In this document: piece after piece, positions 15,351-21,640 of the stretch
Position numbering within the stretch: the stretch's first letter is position 1
Layout: each line of letters opens with the position of its first letter
NCBI GenBank assembly: GCA_002315255.1
Contig: DCGM01000082.1
Span: 1-21,640 of the forward strand
DNA from: Lachnospiraceae bacterium UBA1778
GTDB lineage: Bacteria; Bacillota; Clostridia; Lachnospirales; Lachnospiraceae
Reading direction: 5' to 3'
DNA length: 21,640 nt
Program-made: the position numbers and the translations under genes
Notes under the pieces: model-generated
Database searches by the model: none
The model's input: the letters and a program-made list of their open reading frames with translations, nothing else
What the model was told of the DNA's origin: nothing

Positions 15351-15365
15351 ATCAAGGTCCTTGAT
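15351..15365. promoter_or_regulatory. Perfect odd palindrome ATCAAGG-T-CCTTGAT, possible operator
   Basis: Two 7-bp arms flank one base, 2 bp from the -35 box of the tldD promoter and about 50 bp upstream of the nitroreductase promoter region, in the divergent intergenic space. The size and symmetry suit a dimeric regulator. No regulator gene is adjacent. Confidence 0.4.
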
Positions 15366-15415
15366 TTCTATGAAATTACTGTGAATTCAGACGATTTTTC
15401 GAGTGCGAAAACTGA

Positions 15416-15453
15416 TTGCATTTATAAAAAAATTCTGCAATAATGACTATAGT
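15416..15453 (+). promoter_or_regulatory. Possible nitroreductase promoter
   Basis: TTGCAT (15416-15421) is a fair -35 box. The -10 element is ambiguous: ATAATG after 18 bp, or TATAGT at 15448-15453 with a poor -35. The A/T-rich stretch is consistent with a promoter, but the exact site cannot be chosen. Confidence 0.35.
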
Positions 15454-15481
15454 AAAAATGAAAATCAGGGAGGGTTATCCG

Positions 15482-15991
15482 ATGGAACTGAAGGAAGTCT
15501 TATTAAATCGTAGAAGCATCCGTAAATTTACGGAAGAAAAGGTGTCAGAAGAGGCGGTTCAGGCGCTCCTGGAAGCAGCTATGAGCGGCCCGAGCGCCTG
15601 CAACTGCCGCACGTGGGAATTTTACGTAATTGAGAAGGGCGAAATCCTGGCAGAGCTTAAGGACGTATCCCCCTTTTCGAAGATAGAAGCCCCGCTGGCG
15701 ATCGTCGTCTGCGGAAACCTTTCTCATGCACTTCCGCTTAAGCTTTCGGAGTTCTGGGTGCAGGACTGCAGCGCTGCGACGGAAAATATTCTGCTTCAGG
15801 CGACCGACCTCGGCTTAGGCGCGGTCTGGTGCGGCATCTATCCGGACAAGGCGCGTGCAAAGAAGCTTGCGAAGCTCTTGGAAATGCCGGGAAATCAGAT
15901 TCCGCTGAACATTATTTATATCGGGCATCCGGCACAGGAGCAGCCGGCACGCACACAGTATGACGAGAAGTATGTCCATCGGGTGAGATAA
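15482..15991 (+). CDS. Nitroreductase-family FMN oxidoreductase
   Basis: This protein of 169 aa is a short single-domain nitroreductase. The N-terminal LLNRRSIRKFTEEKVSEEAV and the FMN-binding AAMSGPSACNCRTWEFYVI are characteristic, as is the central DCSAATENILLQATDLGLGAVWCGIYP. It probably uses FMN and NAD(P)H to reduce nitro or quinone compounds as a homodimer; the substrate is unknown. I start it at MELKEV, preceded by GGGAGGG at 8 nt, not at an upstream in-frame Met without a ribosome site. Its last 10 codons are the first unit of a four-copy 41-bp repeat that continues past the stop. No terminator is seen after it, so transcription may enter the following genes. Confidence 0.92.
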   Translation: MELKEVLLNRRSIRKFTEEKVSEEAVQALLEAAMSGPSACNCRTWEFYVIEKGEILAELKDVSPFSKIEAPLAIVVCGNLSHALPLKLSEFWVQDCSAATENILLQATDLGLGAVWCGIYPDKARAKKLAKLLEMPGNQIPLNIIYIGHPAQEQPARTQYDEKYVHRVR

Positions 15992-16125
15992 GAACCAGAA
16001 CAGACGAGAAGTATGTCCATCGGGTGAGATAAGAACCAGAACAGATGAGCGGCATGTCCGCCAGACGGGATAAGAACCAGAACAGATGAGAGGCATGTCC
16101 GCCGGGCGGGAAGATGACAGAACGG
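15962..16125. repeat. Tandem array, 4 x 41 bp, starting inside the nitroreductase 3' end
   Basis: The units are 15962-16002, 16003-16043, 16044-16084 and 16085-16125. Copies 1 and 2 are identical. Copies 3 and 4 diverge (GATGAG, GGCATGTCCGCC) but keep the length, and copies 1 to 3 keep AAGAACCAGAACA. Copy 1 contains the last codons and the stop of the nitroreductase gene. The 41-bp period is not a multiple of three, so the reading frame is not kept. Confidence 0.92.
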
Positions 16126-16180
16126 GAAAAAGCATGAAAAACGGTGTAATCGTCACACCCGTGAGGCCGAATGAGAGAAT

Positions 16181-16792
16181 ATGATTTATGACAATGACAT
16201 CCGGGAGCCCTTATTCGAGTTTCTGGAGGACACCTACGGAAAAGTACGGATTTTAGAAGAGAAGGCGATGGGGAAAAGCCGCGCCGATGTAGTGATGGTG
16301 ACGGAGGACGCATTGGTCGGCATCGAAATCAAAAGCGATGCGGACACCTATGAGCGGCTCTCGCGCCAGGTCAAAGATTACGACCGGTATTATGACCGGA
16401 ATATGGTGGTCGTCGGGTCGAGTCATGCCGCGCATATCCGCGAGCATGTGCCGGCGTACTGGGGAGTGATCACGGTTGAGGAAGTCCCGGGAAGCCCGTC
16501 ACTTGATTTTTATATCCTTCGGAAGCCGGAAAGCAATCCGAAGATGAAACTGAAAAAGAAGCTGGAAATCCTCTGGAGGCCGGAGCTTGCCGCCCTTCAG
16601 GAGGCGTTCGGAATGCCGAAATACCGCGAGAAGAGTAAGGCCTTCGTCGCCGGTAAGATTATCGAACGGCTGGAAAGCGGGAAGATTCCGAAAGAGGAAT
16701 TTCAGCATAAAATGTGCGAATTACTGTTTGAACGCGACTATACGACGGTCGCAGAAGAGATTCAGGCCTATCGGGAGAGGCGGAGAGGTTAA
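16181..16792 (+). CDS. PD-(D/E)XK nuclease-like protein (sce7726-type)
   Basis: This 203-aa protein has a restriction-endonuclease-like core: D36 in RADVVMV, E49-I-K51 in GIEIKSD, and Q63-x3-Y67 in the following helix (RLSRQVKDYDRYYD), which together form a D...ExK...QxxxY pattern typical of the superfamily. The resemblance to sce7726-type proteins is my recollection and not a search result. The C-terminal half is helical and Lys/Glu-rich. An in-frame stop 9 nt upstream fixes the start near ATG 16181; the ribosome site GAGAG is weak. Its stop overlaps the next start (TAATG), tying it to the sugar-sensing operon. Function is unknown: DNA repair, defence or a non-catalytic role are all possible. 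Confidence 0.7.
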   Translation: MIYDNDIREPLFEFLEDTYGKVRILEEKAMGKSRADVVMVTEDALVGIEIKSDADTYERLSRQVKDYDRYYDRNMVVVGSSHAAHIREHVPAYWGVITVEEVPGSPSLDFYILRKPESNPKMKLKKKLEILWRPELAALQEAFGMPKYREKSKAFVAGKIIERLESGKIPKEEFQHKMCELLFERDYTTVAEEIQAYRERRRG

Positions 16793-17844
16793 TGGGTTCG
16801 AAAGACGGAAAAACCGGACAAATGAATAAGAGGATCATCTTCGGCGCGTCTTTTATGCTTGCAGCGATTACAGTCGTGCTTATTTTTGTAGTCATCGTGT
16901 CGAGCGGAGATTTCGCGAAAACGGTCGAATCCCAGGTTTATGACCGCTATTATGTAATGATTGCCGACGGCGCCGACACCCCGTTACGCCGGTCGGTTTA
17001 TGAAGCCTGCCGGGCGGCCGCGGAGAAGGAAAACGCCTGCGTAGAAATGCTGAGTGACACGCTGGCCCAGGACTATTCGGTGCCGGAGCTTATGAAAATC
17101 GCGATTGCGTCTTCGGTCGACGGCATCATTCTGGCGGCCGGCAGCAATGAAGAAACGGAAAAGATGATCGCGCTCGCGGCGGAGGAAAAGATTCCTGTAG
17201 TGACCGTGCTCTCCGACATGGCCGATTCAGAGCGGCTGAGCTTCGTCGGCATGAGCAACTATAACCTCGGAAAAGAATACGGAAATCTCGTTCTGAAGCT
17301 GGTCAGCCAGAAGAAGAGCACAGAGAAGGTTTCTGTAGCGGTCTTGATGGATGCGGGATCGGAGAATTCCGGCCAGAATGTCCTCTTTTCCGCACTGAAA
17401 TCGACGGTTTCCGAAAACCTCGGGCTGCGTGACGCGCCGGTTGAAATCTCGATGGCTGCCGTCGACTCGACGAACAGCTTCTCTGTCGAGGAATCGGTCC
17501 GAAAGCTCTTTCTGGATACGTCGGTCTCCCTGCCGGATATCATTGTCTGCTTAAACGAAACCGATACGACGAGCGTCTATCAGACGGTCGTTGAGTTTAA
17601 TATGGTCGGACGCATCAGCATTTTAGGCTTTTACGATTCGGAAGCGATCTTAAAAGGCATCAGCCGAGGCGTCATTTATGCGACTCTTTCCGCCGATTCC
17701 GAGAAGATCGGCGGCTTCTGCATCAATGCTCTGACCGAGTATTATGAGCTCGGAAACACGAGCCAGTATTTTACGACCGATATCTTCGTCATTACGGAGA
17801 GCAATCTCGAAACCTATCGCGGGGAGGCGCAGGATGAGCAGTAA
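16792..17844 (+). CDS. Membrane-anchored sugar-binding sensor protein (XylFII-like)
   Basis: This 350-aa protein has a single N-terminal membrane anchor (about 14-37) without a lipobox, then a periplasmic-binding type 1 domain facing outside. Motifs include YVMIADGADTPLRRSVYEACRAAAEKE, SVDGIILAAGS, IPVVTVLSDM, FVGMSNYNLGKEYG and the hinge-region IISVCLNETDT-like strand with GFYDSEAILKGI. It overlaps the histidine kinase gene by 11 nt, so it is most likely the extracytoplasmic ligand sensor that contacts the kinase. The precedent is XylFII-LytS-YesN of Clostridium beijerinckii. GGAGAGG precedes the ATG by 3 nt. The ligand is not readable from sequence; a monosaccharide is likely. Confidence 0.87.
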   Translation: MGSKDGKTGQMNKRIIFGASFMLAAITVVLIFVVIVSSGDFAKTVESQVYDRYYVMIADGADTPLRRSVYEACRAAAEKENACVEMLSDTLAQDYSVPELMKIAIASSVDGIILAAGSNEETEKMIALAAEEKIPVVTVLSDMADSERLSFVGMSNYNLGKEYGNLVLKLVSQKKSTEKVSVAVLMDAGSENSGQNVLFSALKSTVSENLGLRDAPVEISMAAVDSTNSFSVEESVRKLFLDTSVSLPDIIVCLNETDTTSVYQTVVEFNMVGRISILGFYDSEAILKGISRGVIYATLSADSEKIGGFCINALTEYYELGNTSQYFTTDIFVITESNLETYRGEAQDEQ

Positions 17845-19321
17845 ATTCCGTTCTCTTCCCATTAAATTCAAGATGGCGGTCGCCTCGATGTTTGTCAATG
17901 CAGTCGTCTTCCTGATTAACATTATCCTCCTGATCGGCATCAATAACGTCTCCGACCGGATCAACTCGATTTACGAAGCGAACCTCGATTTAAACGAACT
18001 GTCCGCATCGGTCAGTTCGGTTCAGGAGAGCATGACCGAGTATCTGAAGACGAAGACCTCGGATTCGCTGGAAAACTATTACCGCGCGGCGCAGGATTAT
18101 GCGGAGCGCATCGGCGCATTGCCGGAAACCGTCAGCGGAAGCGCCACCGCCCGGATGGAGCGGAACTTAAAGTCGGTTTCGGAGCGTTATCTCAATGAAA
18201 CCGACCAGACGATTGAAGGAAAGCGTGGACGAAATGTCGAAAAATACCGTACGCATTACGAAGAGGCATCGACACTGTTCGGCTATATTAACACGTATAT
18301 TTACAGCTTAAATAACAGCCGGTTCATTGAGAACGCGGAGGATTACAGTAAAACGGTAGAACTCTTCCAGATTATCGAGGCGGTAATCATCGCCATCATG
18401 GTCTTAGTCGTTATCACGAACGGCGTGCTCATTATGAGCCTGACCGCGTCGATCACGCAGCCATTGACCGAGCTTAAGGGAATGGCGGACGAGGTCACGG
18501 GCGGCAATTATGCGATAGAACCGATCAAAGTAGACGCGGACGATGAGATCGGCGTCGTGTCGAAAGCTTTTAACGGAATGGTGGTCAGCGTCCGTGAATC
18601 GATCGAAAAAATCCGGGAAAATGCGGAGGAGGAGCAGCGGCATAAGGAACGTGAAATGATGATGGAGTCGCATTTAAAGGATGCTCAGCTCCGTTACCTG
18701 CAGGCTCAGATCAACCCGCATTTCCTCTTTAACACGCTGAATGCGGGCGCGCAGCTCGCCATGATGGAAGACGCGGACCGGACCTACCGCTATATCCAGG
18801 TTATGTCGGATTTCTTCCGTTACAATGTAAAGAGCGACGCGCAGAACGTCACCGTCCGTGACGAGGTCGAGCTCATCGACAATTATATTTATATTCTGAA
18901 CGTCCGTTTTTCCGGCGAAATCGGCTATGAGAAGGAGATTGACGAAACGCTCCTCGACACGCCGGTTCCGAATATGATTCTGCAGCCGCTCGTCGAGAAC
19001 TGCATCAACCACGGAATCCGCGATATGGCGGGAAGCGGGCGGATCACGATACGCATTTGGAAGGAAGCAGACGACACTCCCTGCATTTCCGTGTCCGATA
19101 ATGGGAAAGGCATGACGGAAGAGCAGATCCGGAAGATCCTTTCCGGCGAAAAGATTTCCGGCACGGCCGCCTCTTCAAACGGAATCGGAATGGACAATGT
19201 GATCGCACGGCTCCGGCTGTTTACAGGGGACGCGGACGCATTGGAAATCCGGAGCGCAGGCGAAGGAAAAGGAACGGAGTTTATCATCCGGCTGAGACAG
19301 AAGGAGGAAGCTGATGTTTAA
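17834..19321 (+). CDS. LytS/YesM-family sensor histidine kinase
   Basis: This 495-aa membrane kinase starts at MSSKFRS, where GGAGG lies 6 nt upstream; an upstream in-frame Met falls inside the previous gene. It has TM1 at 13-36, an extracellular helical domain of about 145 aa, TM2 at about 180-204 and a HAMP domain at 205-258. The His_kinase domain has the phosphoacceptor H296 in QAQINPHFLFNTLN. The ATPase domain has LQPLVENCINHGI (N box, N389), DNGKGM (422-427) and NGIGMDNV (449-456). All catalytic motifs are intact. The extracellular part has no recognised ligand domain, which fits sensing through the adjacent binding protein. It overlaps the response regulator by 8 nt. Confidence 0.95.
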   Translation: MSSKFRSLPIKFKMAVASMFVNAVVFLINIILLIGINNVSDRINSIYEANLDLNELSASVSSVQESMTEYLKTKTSDSLENYYRAAQDYAERIGALPETVSGSATARMERNLKSVSERYLNETDQTIEGKRGRNVEKYRTHYEEASTLFGYINTYIYSLNNSRFIENAEDYSKTVELFQIIEAVIIAIMVLVVITNGVLIMSLTASITQPLTELKGMADEVTGGNYAIEPIKVDADDEIGVVSKAFNGMVVSVRESIEKIRENAEEEQRHKEREMMMESHLKDAQLRYLQAQINPHFLFNTLNAGAQLAMMEDADRTYRYIQVMSDFFRYNVKSDAQNVTVRDEVELIDNYIYILNVRFSGEIGYEKEIDETLLDTPVPNMILQPLVENCINHGIRDMAGSGRITIRIWKEADDTPCISVSDNGKGMTEEQIRKILSGEKISGTAASSNGIGMDNVIARLRLFTGDADALEIRSAGEGKGTEFIIRLRQKEEADV

Positions 19322-20894
19322 GATAATGCTCGCCGACGACGAAGGCATCATGATTGATTCCTTAAAGTTTCTGATCACGAAGGAATTCGGCGATGAGGTC
19401 GAAATCGAATATGCGAAAACCGGACGGAATGTGATCGAGCTCGCTGAAGCGTTCCGCCCCGATATCGCGATCATGGATATCCAGATGCCCGGAATCAACG
19501 GCATCGAAGCGATGCGGGAAATCCGGAAGAATGATGAAAATGTAGTATTTATCGTACTTTCCGCTTACGATAAGTTTGATTATGCGGCACAGGCGATCGA
19601 ACTCGGCGCGCTCGAATATCTGACGAAGCCGATGGAAAAGACGAAGATGGTCGCCGCACTCAAAAAAGCGATGGCGAAAGTGAACAGCGAAAAGAAACGC
19701 CGTTCAGACGATCTTTTAGTAAAAGAAAAGCTGGAGACCGTTATTCCGCTTCTCGAAAGCGGCTTCCTTTACCGGCTTCTTACGCGGGAATATGATGAGA
19801 ATGATGTCCAGAACTACCGGACGCTTTTAGACTTTCCGAGTGAAAACGCCTTTATTCTGGTGCTATTTTCAGGCGATGAGCGGGAAGGAAACCGGCTGAC
19901 GAACACGATCGGCACCGGCATCCGCCTTCAGCGGTATCATCGGGAAATCCGTGAGATTATCAAACTGTTTTTCAATCACGCGGTCGGGATGACGATCGGC
20001 AATGAAATCGTCGTTCTCGTGCCCTATAGCGACGAGCACTTCGATTATAACGGGCGCATTGACGCGATTACGAAGGCGCGCGAAATGGCGCGGAAGCTTC
20101 ATGAACGGACGGATACCGTCTTCCGTGTCGGCATCGGCGGCGCCGGTCCTTTACGGCGGGCAGTGGAGTCGTATATGAGCGCGACGAAGGCGCTCCGCCT
20201 TACGACGAACACCGTTGCCCATGCTGATGATATTTCGGCGGAAAGCGTTCAGGAACGCGATTATCCTTCGGATGCGGAGGGGCGCTTCTATGATGAAGCG
20301 GAGCGCGGCCGGTATGATGCGGCTTCCGCCGCGGCGAAAGAGATTTTCGTCTGGATGACCGGGCTTGACCTGATGGATGCGCGGCTGAAAGCGGTGGAGA
20401 TGGCATTGAAGGCCGATGAGTGCGTTTATCGCGCCGGCGGCGCCCGGGTTTCGCTTTCGGAGCAGCATGATTATCTTCCGTCGCTGATGAGAACGGACAG
20501 CCCGGAAGCTCTTTGGAACTGGCTTGACGCCCGGATTTTAGCGGCCTGCGCGAATGCGCAGAACCGCCGCGTGACGCATTCCGACGATGTTATCGACGAA
20601 GCGAAGGCCTATATCAATGCGAATTACACGAAGGGAATCACCCTCGAGGACGTCTCCCGGGAAGTGAACATCAGCCCGTATTATTTCAGCCGTATATTTA
20701 AGGAAGCGTCCGGAGAAAACTTTATCGACTATCTGACGAATCTTCGGATTGAACGCGCGAAGCTGCTTCTCAGCACGACGAACCATTCGATGAAGGTGAT
20801 CTGCGCGATGGTCGGCTATTCGGATCCGAACTACTTCAGTAAGTCATTTAAGAAAAATGTCGGCGTGACACCGACCGAATATCGGGAGGGATAA
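19314..20894 (+). CDS. YesN-family response regulator with AraC-type DNA-binding domain
   Basis: This 526-aa protein has an N-terminal receiver domain (1-120) with D8 and D9, phosphoacceptor D55 in IMDIQMPG, S83 and K105. A long middle region (about 130-420) is of the sort seen in YesN proteins. The C-terminal AraC HTH pair (about 424-526) has GITLEDVSREVNISPYYFSR as the first helix-turn-helix and MVGYSDPNYFSKSFKKNVGVTPTEYR as the closing signature. GGAGG lies 5 nt before the ATG. It is expected to be phosphorylated by the overlapping kinase gene product and to activate sugar-transport genes, probably beginning with the gene 2 nt downstream. Confidence 0.95.
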   Translation: MFKIMLADDEGIMIDSLKFLITKEFGDEVEIEYAKTGRNVIELAEAFRPDIAIMDIQMPGINGIEAMREIRKNDENVVFIVLSAYDKFDYAAQAIELGALEYLTKPMEKTKMVAALKKAMAKVNSEKKRRSDDLLVKEKLETVIPLLESGFLYRLLTREYDENDVQNYRTLLDFPSENAFILVLFSGDEREGNRLTNTIGTGIRLQRYHREIREIIKLFFNHAVGMTIGNEIVVLVPYSDEHFDYNGRIDAITKAREMARKLHERTDTVFRVGIGGAGPLRRAVESYMSATKALRLTTNTVAHADDISAESVQERDYPSDAEGRFYDEAERGRYDAASAAAKEIFVWMTGLDLMDARLKAVEMALKADECVYRAGGARVSLSEQHDYLPSLMRTDSPEALWNWLDARILAACANAQNRRVTHSDDVIDEAKAYINANYTKGITLEDVSREVNISPYYFSRIFKEASGENFIDYLTNLRIERAKLLLSTTNHSMKVICAMVGYSDPNYFSKSFKKNVGVTPTEYREG

Positions 20895-20896
20895 GG

Positions 20897-21640
20897 ATGA
20901 AAAGAGGTGCAGCAGTCCTTTTAGCAGCAGTCCTTCTGCTGATGGCGGTCGCGGCTTCCGGCTGTCGCCCTTCAGAGGACGGAAAAGAAACGAAGGGCGA
21001 AGAGGAAGCACCGAAAATCGAAATCGGAATGAGCTTTGACTCCTTCGTCATTGAGCGCTGGGAGCGTGACCGTGATATTTTCGTATCAGCCGCGAAGGAA
21101 CTCGGCGCCGAAGTCAACGTCCAGAACGCGAACGGCGATATCGAACGCCAGAAGGAGCAGATCGCCTATTTTGTCAAAAAGGGAGTCGACGTGATCGTTA
21201 TAGTGGCGATTGATTCAGAAGCGCTGACGGACGAAATCACGCGGGCGAAGAATGCGGGGATCAAGATTATCGCTTACGACCGCCTTCTTTTAAACGCGAA
21301 CGCCGATCTCTATATCTCTTTTGACAATGAGAAGGTCGGCAGCCTGATGGCCGCTTCACTCGTCGCGAACCGGAAAGGCGACGGACCGGTGCTGATGCTC
21401 GGCGGCTCGCTCGCGGACCATAATGTCGAACTCGTCGAACAGGGCTTCCGCGAAGTCCTGGACAGGAACGGGGTGGAAGTCGGGGCTTCTATCCATTGTG
21501 AAGGGTGGCTCGCGGAGATCGCGGAAGAGTATATCTATCAGCACGGCGACATCGTCGCCGAAGCCTCCGGCATCATGTGCGGCAATGATAATATCGCAGG
21601 GCATGTCCTCCGCGCGCTTTCGGAAACGCGGCTTGCGGGG
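20897..21640 (+). CDS. XylF-like sugar ABC transporter substrate-binding lipoprotein, 3' partial
   Basis: The first 248 codons are present and the reading frame is open to the window edge. The lipoprotein signal peptide ends in A20-S-G-C23. The mature part begins after a charged linker and reads IEIGMSFDSFVIERWERDRD, then NGDIERQKEQIAYFVKKGVDVIVIVAID, AGIKIIAYDRLL and GSLMAASLVANRKGDGPVLMLGG, which closely follow the D-xylose-binding XylF pattern (ERWxRDRD, AYDRL). It starts 2 nt after the response regulator stop, with GGGAGGG 6 nt before the ATG. It should deliver an extracellular pentose or similar sugar to an ABC permease encoded beyond the window. Xylose is the best guess, not proven. Confidence 0.9.
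   Translation, partial: MKRGAAVLLAAVLLLMAVAASGCRPSEDGKETKGEEEAPKIEIGMSFDSFVIERWERDRDIFVSAAKELGAEVNVQNANGDIERQKEQIAYFVKKGVDVIVIVAIDSEALTDEITRAKNAGIKIIAYDRLLLNANADLYISFDNEKVGSLMAASLVANRKGDGPVLMLGGSLADHNVELVEQGFREVLDRNGVEVGASIHCEGWLAEIAEEYIYQHGDIVAEASGIMCGNDNIAGHVLRALSETRLAG

Noticed and set aside
15962..16125. CRISPR array
   Set aside because: The units are contiguous with no unique spacers, diverge progressively and start inside a coding sequence; it is a tandem duplication.
15815..16313. Leftward ORFs rich in repeated Cys/Ser/Trp segments opposite the nitroreductase 3' end
   Set aside because: They are the reverse complement of the 41-bp repeats, with no ribosome site, and overlap good genes on the plus strand.

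Overview
The window looks like chromosome of a Gram-positive anaerobe of the class Clostridia, probably Lachnospiraceae-like. The grounds are strong AGGAGG-type ribosome sites, sigma-A promoters, lipoproteins with a Firmicutes lipobox, a corrinoid/methyl-tetrahydrofolate methyltransfer cluster with a RACo-type activator, and a LytS/YesN sugar-sensing cassette. No rRNA, tRNA, CRISPR array, phage or insertion sequence is visible.

Region 1 (1-5026) is a one-carbon methyltransfer locus. A corrinoid-activating 2Fe-2S/ASKHA protein reads leftward. A divergent operon reads rightward: corrinoid protein, methyltetrahydrofolate-type methyltransferase, UroD-family methyltransferase and a new 45-aa protein. 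Together they could move a methyl group from an unknown donor (methoxylated aromatics are one possibility) through B12 to tetrahydrofolate, with the ASKHA protein re-reducing inactive cobalt. The 545-bp divergent intergenic region holds three consecutive, unrelated tandem-repeat arrays around the two promoters. Bases 1-100 hold no gene I can support.

Region 2 (5085-6926) begins with a good promoter, a 19-codon leader ORF and an intrinsic terminator, which together look like an attenuator. They precede an unusual NifX-like/Cys-rich/FKBP fusion protein. A GNAT acetyltransferase and a strong terminator follow.

Region 3 (6950-9128, leftward) holds a uridine-kinase-like P-loop kinase and a DUF4349 lipoprotein. 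Both have short tandem duplications at their 3' ends.

Region 4 (9296-15348, leftward) is one tight operon: tldD, tldE-like, then two paralogous membrane class III nucleotide cyclases with a 4-nt overlap. One cyclase keeps both metal-binding aspartates but has lost the transition-state Asn/Arg. The other has lost the aspartates but keeps Asn/Arg. This is the arrangement of a mammalian C1/C2 or soluble guanylyl cyclase heterodimer, and is the most interesting observation here.

Region 5 (15416-21640, rightward) holds a nitroreductase whose 3' end is repeated four times at 41-bp spacing, a PD-(D/E)XK nuclease-like protein, and a sugar three-component system resembling XylFII-LytS-YesN: a membrane-anchored binding protein, a histidine kinase and an AraC-type response regulator, all overlapping. 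A XylF-like ABC-transporter lipoprotein runs off the window end.
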